A stretch of DNA of 64,000 nt from WHSW01 sp963846165 (GCA_963846165.1 CAWJUU010000005.1:434001-498000); one strand, 5' to 3'; shown: positions 45,383-54,722, counted from the stretch's first letter. A program made the numbers and translations. Notes: a model not told the origin generated them from the letters alone.

Positions 45383-45664
45383 CTAGAGCGACGCGCCGCC
45401 CGCCATCGCGGGCAGGATGACGACGGTGTCGGACTCGGCGACCGCCGTCTCGAGGCCGTCGAGCACGCGGACGTCCTCGTCGTTGAGGTAGACGTTGACG
45501 TAGCGGTTGAGCTGGCCGTCGTCGGAGAAGAGCTGGCCGCGGGTGTCGGGATGGGCGTCGGCGAGCGCCCCGAGGATCTCGCCGACGGTGCCGCCGACAA
45601 CCGCGATCTCGCTCTCGCCGCCGGTCTTCGGGCGCAGCACCGGCGGGATCCTCACGGTCGACAT
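45383..45664 (-). CDS. MoaD/ThiS-family sulfur carrier protein, CysO-like
   Basis: 93 residues with a ubiquitin-like fold. VRIPPVLRPKTGG, NRYVNVYLNDEDVR and DTVVILPAMAGG match CysO, the thiocarboxylate sulfur donor for a cysteine synthase. The C-terminus is GGASL rather than a bare GG, so three residues would have to be removed before the terminal Gly can be activated. In mycobacteria a JAMM metalloprotease (Mec+) does such trimming; none is visible here. It lies 28 bases downstream of its likely activating enzyme. Confidence 0.85.
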   Translation of the reverse strand: MSTVRIPPVLRPKTGGESEIAVVGGTVGEILGALADAHPDTRGQLFSDDGQLNRYVNVYLNDEDVRVLDGLETAVAESDTVVILPAMAGGASL

Positions 45665-45692
45665 CGCTGGAAACCTAGCGCTCGGCTCGGGG

Positions 45693-46886
45693 TCAGGCGG
45701 GCGAGGGCTCGCGCGCCGGGGCGCCGCAGAAGAGCTCGTAGTCGGGGAACTTGCCCATCTCCGCGGGGTCGATCTCGGGCGCGTGCTCACCACAGATCGG
45801 GCACTCGGGGTCGCGCTTGACCTTGAGCTCGGTGAACCGGGTGCCGAGCGATTCATAGAGCAGCAGGCGGCCGACGAGCGGCTCGCCGATCCCGGCGACG
45901 AGCTTGACCACCTCGTTGGCCTGCAGCAGCCCCATCACGCCCGCCATCACGCCGAGGACGCCGTTGGCGCCGCAGCTCGGCGCCAGCTCCGGGGGTGGCG
46001 GCACCGGGTAGAGGCAGCGGTAGCACGGGCCCTCGTAGGGGACGAAGGTCGAGATCTGCCCGTCGAAGCCGAGGATCGACGCCGAGACGACCGGCTTGCG
46101 CAACCGCACCGAGGCGTCGTTGAGCAGATAGCGGGTGGGGAAGTTGTCGGCGCCGTCGACGATCACGTCGTAGGGCTCGATCAGCTCGAGGATGTTCGAG
46201 GCGTCGAGGCGCAGGTTGTGCTCGACGACCTCGACGTCGGGGTTGAGCGCCTCGATCGTGATCCGCGCCGAGGCCGTCTTCGGGATCCCGACCCGCTCGG
46301 TGTTGTGGATCACCTGGCGCTGCAGGTTCGACTCGTCGACCACGTCGTCGTCGACGACCCCGAGCGTCCCGACCCCCGCGGCCCCGAGGTAGAGCGCGGT
46401 CGGGGCTCCGAGCCCGCCGGCGCCGAGCAAGAGGACCTTCGAGTGCAGGAGCTTGAGCTGACCCTCGACCCCGACCTCGGGCAGCAGCGTATGCCGCGAG
46501 TAGCGCATCCGCTGGTCCTTGGTCAGGCCGGAGTCGCTCAGGGTCGGCAGCCCGGCCTCCTCCCAGGCGACGATCCCGCCCTCGATCACGGCGACGTTGT
46601 CGTAGCCGAGGCCCTCGAGGATCTCGGCCATGCGCGACGAGCGGTTGTCGGTGCGGCAGTGCAGCAGCAGGCGCTCGGAGCGGTCCGGCGCGAGCTCGTC
46701 GATTCGCTCGACCAGCTCGCCCTGGGGAACGTGGATCGCGGCCTCGAGGTGCGACTCGTCCCACTCGTTCTGCTCGCGGACGTCGATTAGCTTGGTGCCG
46801 GCGGCGAGCTCCTCGCGCGCACGATCGAGGCCGATCAGCTCGATCCGCTGCTTGATCTCCTCGGTCGGTTCCGACGCCGTCGCCAT
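45693..46886 (-). CDS. moeZ: Sulfur-carrier activating enzyme, rhodanese-ThiF/MoeB fusion
   Basis: 397 residues. Residues ~20-120 are a rhodanese domain with the sulfur-carrying Cys in LLLHCRTDNRSSRMAEIL. Residues ~125-380 are an E1-like adenylyltransferase: MRYSRHTLLPEVGVEGQ, the nucleotide loop VLLLGAGGLGAPTALYLGA, VDDDVVDESNLQRQVIH and the CxxC pairs YRCLYP/CPICG. It adenylates and thiolates the carrier protein next door. In the usual MoeZ the rhodanese domain is C-terminal; here it comes first. Leader DNA 46887-46960 holds the inverted repeat listed separately. Confidence 0.87.
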   Translation of the reverse strand: MATASEPTEEIKQRIELIGLDRAREELAAGTKLIDVREQNEWDESHLEAAIHVPQGELVERIDELAPDRSERLLLHCRTDNRSSRMAEILEGLGYDNVAVIEGGIVAWEEAGLPTLSDSGLTKDQRMRYSRHTLLPEVGVEGQLKLLHSKVLLLGAGGLGAPTALYLGAAGVGTLGVVDDDVVDESNLQRQVIHNTERVGIPKTASARITIEALNPDVEVVEHNLRLDASNILELIEPYDVIVDGADNFPTRYLLNDASVRLRKPVVSASILGFDGQISTFVPYEGPCYRCLYPVPPPPELAPSCGANGVLGVMAGVMGLLQANEVVKLVAGIGEPLVGRLLLYESLGTRFTELKVKRDPECPICGEHAPEIDPAEMGKFPDYELFCGAPAREPSPA

Positions 46887-46905
46887 CTCGCTAAATCTCC
46901 TAATC

Positions 46906-46923
46906 CCTATCCGGAATCATAGG
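46906..46923. promoter_or_regulatory. Inverted repeat CCTAT-N8-ATAGG upstream of the carrier-activating gene
   Basis: An 18-bp dyad (CCTAT ccggaatc ATAGG) sits 20 bases before ATG 46886 in an AT-rich patch, with TTAGGAGATTTAG just downstream on the minus strand and TACACT further upstream. It could be a regulator site for sulfur or Fe-S metabolism. No experimental family is assigned. Confidence 0.35.
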
Positions 46924-46969
46924 TTTACTTCAGAAAGTGTAGCAACGCGCCGGCGGTCGGATCGCCCGG

Positions 46970-47863
46970 TCAGCGGCCGGGGAGTGGCGGTGGCGGATCG
47001 GCCGCGCGCGCCGCCGCGAGCGCCTCGCGGTCGCGGTCGGTGGCCCGGCCGAGCACCGACTTTGCGATCAACCGCAGCCGCAGGTTGAGGCGCAGCGCCC
47101 GCCACGCGAGTCGCTCGCGGCGCGGGCCGTGGGCGCGGCGCAGCGCCGCGCGCCAGTTCAGCGTTCCCTCCGGTCGCCAGCCCTCGCGGGTGCCGTGGAC
47201 GATGATCGAAGATCCCTGGCCGTGGTGAACGAGGCGACATGTCTGCGGATCGAACCAGGAGCCGATCCCGGCCGCAGCGGCGCGCAGGCCGAGATCGACG
47301 TCCTCCCCGTACATGTGCAGCGCCGGGTCGAACGGGCCCAGGCGGCGCAGCGTCGCGGTCGGCGCGGCGATGCACGCCCCGGTGAGCCAGGCGACTCCGA
47401 CGCGACGTTCGAGGCGGTAGGGCTCGGTGCGGGCGCGCACCCATGCGGGTGCGAGCGCGGCCGGCACCACGGCTCGTACCCATGGCCACACGCCGACCTC
47501 GGGCCCGCTGGCGGAGGGCTGGACCGTGCGGTCCACGTTGAGCACCCGCGGGCCGACGAGCGCGTCGAGCTCGGCGGCCGCGACCGCGAGCCGGTCGAGC
47601 CCGGCGTCGAGCAGCTCAGTGTCGGGATTGAGCAGGATCGTGGTCGCCTCGCTCGCCTCGGCGACGCCGCGGTTCGAGGCCACCCCGAAGCCGGCGTTGC
47701 TGTCCATGGCGACGAAGCGGCTGCGGCCTTTCCACGCGCCGGCCGCCTCGCCGGGCGAATCGCTCGAGGCGTTGTCGACGACCACGAGCTCCTGGCCGCC
47801 GCCGAGGTGCTCGTTCATCGACGTGACGAGAGTGCGCAGGTGGCCTGCGCACTCCCATGTCAC
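46970..47863 (-). CDS. GT2 glycosyltransferase (rhamnosyltransferase-like), start probably upstream
   Basis: 297 residues from GTG 47863. Motifs are ELVVVDNASSDSPGEAA, TTILLNPDTELLDAGLDRL, the acceptor loop GVAWLTGACIAAPTATLRR and the catalytic ED in MYGEDVDLGLRAAAAG. The first strand of the fold, ISYSIVVVTWEC, lies mostly upstream of GTG 47863 in the same frame, which stays open back to the TAG of htpX (47900). No ordinary start codon exists there. The protein therefore either begins at a non-standard codon just after htpX or a base is miscalled. It is isolated from the polysaccharide island by 2 kb. Confidence 0.8.
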   Translation of the reverse strand: MTWECAGHLRTLVTSMNEHLGGGQELVVVDNASSDSPGEAAGAWKGRSRFVAMDSNAGFGVASNRGVAEASEATTILLNPDTELLDAGLDRLAVAAAELDALVGPRVLNVDRTVQPSASGPEVGVWPWVRAVVPAALAPAWVRARTEPYRLERRVGVAWLTGACIAAPTATLRRLGPFDPALHMYGEDVDLGLRAAAAGIGSWFDPQTCRLVHHGQGSSIIVHGTREGWRPEGTLNWRAALRRAHGPRRERLAWRALRLNLRLRLIAKSVLGRATDRDREALAAARAADPPPPLPGR

Positions 47864-47899
47864 GACGACTATCGAGTAGCTGATGTCCGGGTGCGCGAG

Positions 47900-48760
47900 C
47901 TAGCCGAGCGCCGGGCGCATCTGCCGCAGCCGGCGAACGCGCTCCTCGATCGGCGGGTGGGTCGAGAACAGGCTCGCGATCCCGCCGCCCTTGAACGGCT
48001 TGACGATGTAGAGCGGCTCGGTCGCCTGGTTGACCTGCACCGGCATCGCCTTTGCGCCCTCCTCGAGCCGCAGCAGCGCCGAGGCGAGCGATTCCGGGTT
48101 GCCACAGATCTCGGCCCCGGTCGCGTCGGCCGAGTACTCGCGCTGGCGCGAGACCGCGAGCTGGATCAGGGTCGCCGCGAGCGGCGCCAGGAGGACCAGC
48201 GCAAGGCTCCCGATGAGACCGAGCGGCGACTCGTCGTCGCCTCCGAACCAGAGGAAGAAATAGGCCAGGTAGGTGATCATCGCCCCGATCGCCGAAGCGA
48301 CGGACTGGGTCAGGATGTCGCGGTTGCCGATGTGTGCCAGCTCGTGCGAGATCACGCCGCGCAGCTCGTCCTCTGAGAGCAGCTTCGTGATCCCCTCGGT
48401 CACCGCGACAGCAGCATGCTTCGGGCCGCGCCCGGTGGCGAACGCGTTCGGCTGCTCGCTCGGGATCATGTAGAGGCGCGGCATCGGGAGGTCGGCGCGG
48501 GTGGTCAGCTCGCGGACCATCTGGTAGAGGCCGGGCGCCTCCTGCTCGGAGACCGGCTTCGCGCGCGCGCTGGCGATCGCGATCTTGTCGCTGAACCAAA
48601 AGGCGACGAAGTTCATCAGCAGCGCGATCCCGAGGAAGACGCCGGCGATCTGGATGCCGCCGATCGCGTAGCCGATCGCGACCAGCAGACCGCCGAGGGT
48701 CGCCATCAGGATCGTGGTTCGCAGAGCGGCTGCGAAGTTGGACTTGCGGGTGGTTGTCAT
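47900..48760 (-). CDS. htpX: Membrane zinc metalloprotease HtpX
   Basis: 286 residues, intact. Two N-terminal helices (LRTTILMATLGGLLVAIGY, IAGVFLGIALLMNFVAFWF) precede the catalytic site ELRGVISHELAHIGNRDIL, where HEXXH binds zinc; SRQREYSADATGAEI supplies the third ligand (Glu). Helices LIGSLALVLLAPLAATLIQ follow. NAFATGRGPKHAAVAVT is a typical HtpX/M48B motif. It degrades damaged membrane proteins. It starts 186 bp from the divergent histidine kinase, with a palindromic site between them. Confidence 0.93.
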   Translation of the reverse strand: MTTTRKSNFAAALRTTILMATLGGLLVAIGYAIGGIQIAGVFLGIALLMNFVAFWFSDKIAIASARAKPVSEQEAPGLYQMVRELTTRADLPMPRLYMIPSEQPNAFATGRGPKHAAVAVTEGITKLLSEDELRGVISHELAHIGNRDILTQSVASAIGAMITYLAYFFLWFGGDDESPLGLIGSLALVLLAPLAATLIQLAVSRQREYSADATGAEICGNPESLASALLRLEEGAKAMPVQVNQATEPLYIVKPFKGGGIASLFSTHPPIEERVRRLRQMRPALG

Positions 48761-48860
48761 CGCGGGGGCACTACTCCTTGATGCTTGTCCGACTCTCTAG
48801 GTCAGGCGGCCGGACTGAAACCTGCACCTGGACATTCTGACGATCCCGCGTGCCCGGATC

Positions 48861-48890
48861 ATAGGGGCCAGCCCCTATTTCGACTAGGGG
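48861..48890. promoter_or_regulatory. Palindrome ATAGGGG-ccag-CCCCTAT plus third TAGGGG half-site
   Basis: A perfect 7+4+7 palindrome (48861-48878) is followed seven bases later by another TAGGGG (48885-48890). It sits between htpX and the two-component genes, about 100 bp from the htpX start and 55 bp from the kinase start. The arrangement fits a dimer site plus an extra half-site, as expected for a NarL-type regulator controlling its own operon and htpX (inference). Confidence 0.5.
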
Positions 48891-48945
48891 TTCGCCCCAT
48901 GCCTCAACGAAGGCGTGCCCCGCCGCCACGGCACCGATACTTACC

Positions 48946-49947
48946 GTGATGCGACGGCGGGATCTGCTCACCCAGGTGCTGGCGGTGAACCTGCTGCTGG
49001 TCGTCGCGGCGGTGGTCGCCGCGATCATCGCGGCGAACCCCGACGTGAGCCTCGCCGAGACACCGGAGGCGGGGCTCGTGCTCGGGTTCGCGGTCGCGTT
49101 CACGATCGTCTTCAACGTCTTCCTGCTCCAGCGCCGCTTCCGCCCGCTCGAGGACCTCGTCGATCAGATGGAGCTGGCCGACCTCTCGCGCCCGGGCGCC
49201 AACCTGCGGGTCGGCGAGAGCCCCGGCGGACCCGAGGAGGTGGAGCGGATCCATCACGCGTTCGTCCGCATGCTCGAGCGGCTCGAGGCCGAGCGCAGGC
49301 GTGCTTCGAGCGTTGCGCTCGACGCCCAGGAGGAGGAGCGTGCGCGCGTGGCCCGGGATCTCCACGACGAGGTCAACCAGTCGCTCACCGGCCTCCTGTT
49401 GCGCCTCGAGGCGACCCGGGAGAAGTCCCCACCCGAGCTCGCCGACGAGCTCTCCGAGATCAGGGCGCTGGCGAACCAGGCGATGCAGGAGCTGCTCACG
49501 CTCGCGCGCCAGCTGCGCCCGGCGGCGCTCGACGACCTCGGCCTCAAGGCGGCGCTCCAGGGCCATGTCCGCGATCTCTCCCGCCAGGGCCGGATCGAGG
49601 CCAGCTTCGAGGCCGACGGCGAGCTCTCGGGCCTGCCACTGGACGTCCAGGTGGTCGTCTACCGGGTCGCCCAGGAGGCGCTCGCCAATGCATTCCGCCA
49701 CTCCGGCGCCCGGCGAGTGCACGTCCGGCTCGGCCTCGACGCCGGCGTGGTCGAGCTCGACGTCGGCGACGACGGCAAGGGATTCACCTTCGACCAGGCC
49801 TCGCGCGGGCTCGGTTTGGCCGGCATGCGCGAGCGCGCTCTGCTCGTGGGTGGCGACCTGCAGGTGACCTCGCGGCCGGATTTCGGCACAAGTGTTCGGC
49901 TCCGGGTGCCGATAACTGTCGATGATGACCTTCATGACCAGGGATGA
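48946..49947 (+). CDS. NarL/LiaS-type sensor histidine kinase
   Basis: 333 residues from GTG 48946 (ATG 48949 is next). Two helices (VLAVNLLLVVAAVVAAIIA and LVLGFAVAFTIVFNVFLL) flank a very short outside loop, then a HAMP-like linker. The HisKA_3 phosphoacceptor His is in EEERARVARDLHDEVNQSL. The ATPase has ALANAFRHSGARRVHVRL (N box), LDVGDDGKGFTF (G1) and GLGLAGMRERALLVGG (G2). With no real sensor domain it probably responds to a membrane partner or envelope state. Its 3' end overlaps the response-regulator gene by 26 bases. Confidence 0.92.
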   Translation: MMRRRDLLTQVLAVNLLLVVAAVVAAIIAANPDVSLAETPEAGLVLGFAVAFTIVFNVFLLQRRFRPLEDLVDQMELADLSRPGANLRVGESPGGPEEVERIHHAFVRMLERLEAERRRASSVALDAQEEERARVARDLHDEVNQSLTGLLLRLEATREKSPPELADELSEIRALANQAMQELLTLARQLRPAALDDLGLKAALQGHVRDLSRQGRIEASFEADGELSGLPLDVQVVVYRVAQEALANAFRHSGARRVHVRLGLDAGVVELDVGDDGKGFTFDQASRGLGLAGMRERALLVGGDLQVTSRPDFGTSVRLRVPITVDDDLHDQG

Positions 49948-50581
49948 CGACGTGCGGGTGCTGATCGCCGACGACCACGGGATCGTCAGGTCCGGCTTGC
50001 GGATGCTGCTCGAGCAGCAGGACGACATCGAGGTGATCGCCGAGGCCTCCGACGGGGCGACGGCGCGCGACCTCGCGATCCGCGAGCGTCCCGACCTCGC
50101 GATCCTCGACGTCAAGATGCCGAAGCTGACCGGGCTCCAGGCGACCCGGGAGATCCGTGAGCAGGCGCCCGACGTGGCGGTGCTGATCCTGTCCATGTAC
50201 GACGACGAGCGCTACCTGTTCGAGGCGCTGAAGGCGGGCGCCTCCGGCTACGTGCTCAAGGCGCAGGCCGACGTCGACCTGCTCGAGGCTGTGCGTGCGG
50301 TCGAGCGCGGCGAGCCATTCCTTACCCCGGAGGCGCAGCGCGCGCTGATCAAGGACGTGCTCGGCCAGAGCGCCGGCCGTACCGACGAGCTGACTCCGCG
50401 CGAGCAGGAGGTCGTCAAGCTCGTCGCCGAGGCGCACACCAACAAGGAGATCGCCGAGATCCTCCACCTGTCGGAGAAGACGGTCGAGAACCACCGCTCG
50501 AACGCGATGCGCAAGCTCGGCATGCGCGATCGGGTCGAGCTCGTCCGCTACGCAATTCGGCGCGGCCTGATCGAGCCGTAG
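49922..50581 (+). CDS. NarL/FixJ-family response regulator
   Basis: 219 residues. The receiver domain has VRVLIADDHGIVRSGLRML, the phosphoacceptor Asp in DLAILDVKMPKLTG, and GASGYVLKAQAD with the conserved Lys. A LuxR-type helix-turn-helix follows: LTPREQEVVKLVAEAHTN, KEIAEILHLSEKTVENHRS. It starts inside the kinase gene, so the two are co-translated. The last 34 bases overlap the 3' end of the convergent membrane gene. The upstream palindrome is a candidate binding site. Confidence 0.93.
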   Translation: MMTFMTRDDDVRVLIADDHGIVRSGLRMLLEQQDDIEVIAEASDGATARDLAIRERPDLAILDVKMPKLTGLQATREIREQAPDVAVLILSMYDDERYLFEALKAGASGYVLKAQADVDLLEAVRAVERGEPFLTPEAQRALIKDVLGQSAGRTDELTPREQEVVKLVAEAHTNKEIAEILHLSEKTVENHRSNAMRKLGMRDRVELVRYAIRRGLIEP

Positions 50582-52023
50582 GCACGCCAGAGCGCGTAGC
50601 CCGCGATCGCGGCGCCCGCGGCAAGCAATCCGGCGAGCGGGACGGTGTAGCGCCCGATGTAGACCCCGCTCAGCGTCGGCGCAACCAGCAGTGCGAGTCC
50701 GCCGACGCCGAAGAGCAGGGTGCCGACCCGGGTCCTCCGCGAGCCGACCAGAAGGCCGAGCAGGGTGAGCAGAGTCGCGATCGTGAGCGCGGTCGCCCCG
50801 AAACGGAAGACACGTTGGTAGTCGTGGAGGAGCTCGATCCCGGGCGCGTCCTTGTCGACCTCGAAGTCGGCGAAGAACGTCTCCATCCCGACCTCGGTGT
50901 CGCGTTCGACGCGCGCCGCGGCCGCGTCGAGCGGCGGCAGGGTGACGCTCCAGTCAAGCGACGGGTCGAGCGCGGTTCCCGCGTAGGGAATGTTGGGAAA
51001 GGAGCTCGGCACGTAGTAGGCGAGCACGTCCCTGCCGACCGCCTCCGCGTAGTCGAGGGGCTGATGGAGGACGACCTGGCGCGCGAAGGCCCCGACCTTC
51101 GCGTCCTCCTCGCCCAGGAAGCCGAACTCCCGGATCGCCGGCGAGGCGGGGTCGAACAGGTAGTAGTCGCCGCCGAGCCGCTCCTCGGGCGGCTTGGTCT
51201 CGCAGAGCGCCTCGGTGCCCTCGGGCGGGGTGAACCTGTCGCAATCGGCAAACGGTGCGACGCGGTGATAGAGGTGCCAGCCCGACGACGGAGCGACCCC
51301 GATGCCGTCGGTGGTGGCGCCAATCACGATCACGTATGGGATCAGCAGGGCGGCGGCGCCCGCCGCCAGCGCCGCGGGGGCGCGCCAGGCTGGGAGCCAG
51401 GGGCGTGGCCGCGAGAGGACGACGCCCACGATCAGGATCGGGATCAGGAATACGCCTGCCGCGCGGACGCCGGTCGCTGCGGCCGCGACGAGACCCGTGA
51501 CGAGCGGCCAACGCCACCACGGATCGGGCTCGCCGATCGCCCGCACGCATGCGTAGAGGCAGAGCGAGAGCAGGAAGACGAACAGCGCCTCCGACATGAT
51601 CGAGTGCTCCAGATACACCTGGTCTGCGCCGAGCAGCACCACAGCGGCGGGAACCAGGCCTGGCCAGGGCGAGTCGGTGACTCGCCGCACGCCGCCGTAG
51701 AGCAGCAGCGCGGACGCGATCCCGAGCAGGTGCTGGAGGAACACCGAGAACGCGACCTCGCGGCTGACCGCGCCGAACACGGCGAGGATCGCGGAGTATC
51801 CGGCGGGATGCTGGGGGTTGTCGAGCGGGTTCGTCTCGGCGTAGTAGGCGTACGGCCAGGCGTCGGCCAGCGTCGTCGTCACCGGCCAGAAGGAGGCGAT
51901 CGCGAAGATCCGCAGCCCGATCCCGGCGACGATCAGGCCCGCAAGGACCCACTGCGCCGTGCTCAACCTCGAGCTGCGGCCGCGCACCCCGCCAGCCGCC
52001 TGCACGGAACTCGCTCCCGCCAT
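50548..52023 (-). CDS. Polytopic membrane protein, RgtA/ArnT-like, paralogue of the 24108 gene
   Basis: 491 residues, intact, from ATG 52023. About ten hydrophobic helices; the first loop carries ADAWPYAYYAETNPLDNPQ and AGYSAILAVFGAVSREVAF. DQVYLEHSIMSEALFVFLL, APFADCDRFTPPEGTEALC and EERLGGDYYLFDPASPAI match the 24108-25578 protein. The long extracytoplasmic stretch in the middle is conserved between them. It probably transfers a sugar from a lipid carrier outside the membrane. It converges on and overlaps the response-regulator gene by 34 bases. Confidence 0.75.
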   Translation of the reverse strand: MAGASSVQAAGGVRGRSSRLSTAQWVLAGLIVAGIGLRIFAIASFWPVTTTLADAWPYAYYAETNPLDNPQHPAGYSAILAVFGAVSREVAFSVFLQHLLGIASALLLYGGVRRVTDSPWPGLVPAAVVLLGADQVYLEHSIMSEALFVFLLSLCLYACVRAIGEPDPWWRWPLVTGLVAAAATGVRAAGVFLIPILIVGVVLSRPRPWLPAWRAPAALAAGAAALLIPYVIVIGATTDGIGVAPSSGWHLYHRVAPFADCDRFTPPEGTEALCETKPPEERLGGDYYLFDPASPAIREFGFLGEEDAKVGAFARQVVLHQPLDYAEAVGRDVLAYYVPSSFPNIPYAGTALDPSLDWSVTLPPLDAAAARVERDTEVGMETFFADFEVDKDAPGIELLHDYQRVFRFGATALTIATLLTLLGLLVGSRRTRVGTLLFGVGGLALLVAPTLSGVYIGRYTVPLAGLLAAGAAIAGYALWRAYGSIRPRRIA

Positions 52024-52110
52024 CAGCGAGCCGCAGCATAGGCCGTGGGCGCGCCGCCACAAACGGCACCCCGGCCACATAACCGACAAGCTCAGTAGGA
52101 TTTAGTCGAG

Positions 52111-52597
52111 ATGCTGTTCTCGACGAAAGCGGAATACGGCGTTCGGCTGATGGTCGAGCTCGGTCGCCGCGGTGGCGGTGTCGCCCCCGAGGACGCCGAG
52201 CCGGTCGCTCTCGCAGCGGTGGCCGAGGCGGAGACGCTGCCGCTCTCCTACCTCGAGCACCTGGTCGCCAAGCTGCGCCAGGCCGGCTTCGTGACCTCCG
52301 TCCGCGGCGCCCACGGCGGCTACCGGCTCGCCAAGCCGGCGACGGAGATCGCGATGCTCGACGTGGTCGAGGCGCTCGAGGGGCCGATCGCCCCGATGGA
52401 GTGCTTCCACGTCGACCGCGAGGGCCGAGTGCTCTGCTCGCACGAGACCGACGGCGACCGCGCCTGCGCGACGAAGCTGCTGTGGACGCGGGTCCAGGGC
52501 GGCGTCACCAAGGCGCTCGCCGGGAACGACCCTCGCCGAGCTGGTCGAGTTCGCCGGGCCGCCGGCCGCGGCGCCCGTCGCGGGCCGCGCCGCCTGA
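52111..52597 (+). CDS. Rrf2-family Fe-S-sensing regulator (IscR/RsrR-like), one frame break
   Basis: About 162 residues. The winged helix is MLFSTKAEYGVRLMVEL ... LSYLEHLVAKLRQAGFVTS with the wing VRGAHGGYRLAKPATEI. Cys98, Cys109 and Cys119 are spaced like the Fe-S ligands of IscR-type proteins. A missing base near 52525 shifts the frame; corrected, it reads TLAELVEFAGPPAAAPVAG and ends at TGA 52595. TAGGAT (52096-52101) lies nine bases before ATG, suggesting a leaderless mRNA. It precedes sufC by 52 bp and likely represses the suf genes when clusters are plentiful. Confidence 0.88.
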
Positions 52598-52649
52598 AGA
52601 ATCCGGCAGAACCGAAACCGACGACTACCGAACGGAGAAACCGACCCAG

Positions 52650-53418
<769 letters not shown>

Positions 53419-53452
53419 GGTGCCTTAGCACCAAGATGGCCGCAGGTGGTTC

Positions 53453-54700
53453 GTGAGTACGGCGGCAGCCACCTTCCCGATCGAGAAGGTCCGGGCGGCG
53501 TTCCCGGCCCTCGAGCGCGAGGTCGGCGGCAAGCCGGTCGCCTATCTCGACTCCGGCGCCAGCTCGCAGCGCGTCCTCGCCTCGATCCAGGCTGTCGACC
53601 GCTACGAGCGCCGCCACCACTCCAACGTCCACCGTGGCTCGCACACGCTGTCGGCGGAGGCGACGGCGGCCTACGAGGGCGCCCGGGCCACGGTCGCCGA
53701 CCACATCGGCGCCGCCGATCGCCGCGAGGTCGTCTTCGTCCGCAACGTCACCGAGGCGATCAACCTCGTCGCCCGTGCCTGGGGTGATGCCAACGTCGGG
53801 GCAGGCGACCGAGTCGTGCTCACCGAGATGGAGCACCACTCGAACATCGTCCCCTGGCAGCAGCTCGCTGCGCGCTCGGGCGCCGAGCTCGACTGGGTTC
53901 CCGTCACCGATCAGGGATTGCTCGACATGGATGCCTACGCGAGGCTGCTCGAGCGCGGGCCGAAGCTGGTCGCGGTCAGCCACGTCTCGAACGTGCTCGG
54001 GACCGAGAACCCGCTCGCCGAGATCTCGCGGCTGGCGCACCAAGCGGGTGCCCTGGTGCTGGCGGACGGGGCCCAGGCGGCACCCAAGCTCGGAGTCGAC
54101 GTGGGCTCCCTCGGAGTCGACTTCTACGGCCTGACCGGCCACAAGGCCTACGGCCCGACCGGGATCGGCGCGCTCTGGGCCCGGCTCGAGCTGCTCGACG
54201 CGATGCCGCCCTTCCTCGGCGGCGGTTCGATGATCCGCAAGGTCACCAAGCAGGGCACGACCTGGGCCGACCCGCCCGCCCGCTTCGAGGCCGGTACGCC
54301 CGCGATCGCCCAGGCGATCGGATTGGCGGCCGCCTTCCGCTGGCTCGACGGAATCGGCATGGATGCAACCGCCGCCCACGAGCGCGAGATCACCGCCTAC
54401 GCGCTCGCCCGGCTCACCGACGTCCCGGACCTGAATGTCTTTGGCCCACCCCCCTCCTCCGAGCGGCTCGGCCCGGTCTCGTTCGAGCTCGCGGGCGTCC
54501 ACGCCCACGACGTCTCCGAGATCCTCGATCGCCACGGGGTCGCCGTCCGTGCCGGCCACCACTGCGCCCAGCCGCTGATGGAGCGTCTCGGCGTCGCCGC
54601 CACCGCGCGCGCGAGCTTCGGCGTCTACACGACGCCGGAGGAGATCGACCGCCTGATCGAGGGCCTGCTCGACGCCAGGCGCGTCTTCGGCCTCGGCTGA
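53453..54700 (+). CDS. sufS: SufS, cysteine desulfurase (group II)
   Basis: 415 residues, intact, GTG start. A fold-type I PLP enzyme that takes sulfur from cysteine. VAYLDSGASSQRVLASIQA, EMEHHSNIVPWQQLAARSG and LADGAQAAPKLGVDVGSLG are family motifs. The Schiff-base lysine is in GLTGHKAYGPTG (about Lys231) and the persulfide-forming Cys in RAGHHCAQPLMERLGV. Preceded by sufC at 34 bp. It hands sulfur to SufU, encoded 860 bp on beyond an opposite-strand gene. Confidence 0.95.
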   Translation: MSTAAATFPIEKVRAAFPALEREVGGKPVAYLDSGASSQRVLASIQAVDRYERRHHSNVHRGSHTLSAEATAAYEGARATVADHIGAADRREVVFVRNVTEAINLVARAWGDANVGAGDRVVLTEMEHHSNIVPWQQLAARSGAELDWVPVTDQGLLDMDAYARLLERGPKLVAVSHVSNVLGTENPLAEISRLAHQAGALVLADGAQAAPKLGVDVGSLGVDFYGLTGHKAYGPTGIGALWARLELLDAMPPFLGGGSMIRKVTKQGTTWADPPARFEAGTPAIAQAIGLAAAFRWLDGIGMDATAAHEREITAYALARLTDVPDLNVFGPPPSSERLGPVSFELAGVHAHDVSEILDRHGVAVRAGHHCAQPLMERLGVAATARASFGVYTTPEEIDRLIEGLLDARRVFGLG

Positions 54701-54722
54701 GCGGCCCGCGGCTCGGAACCCG

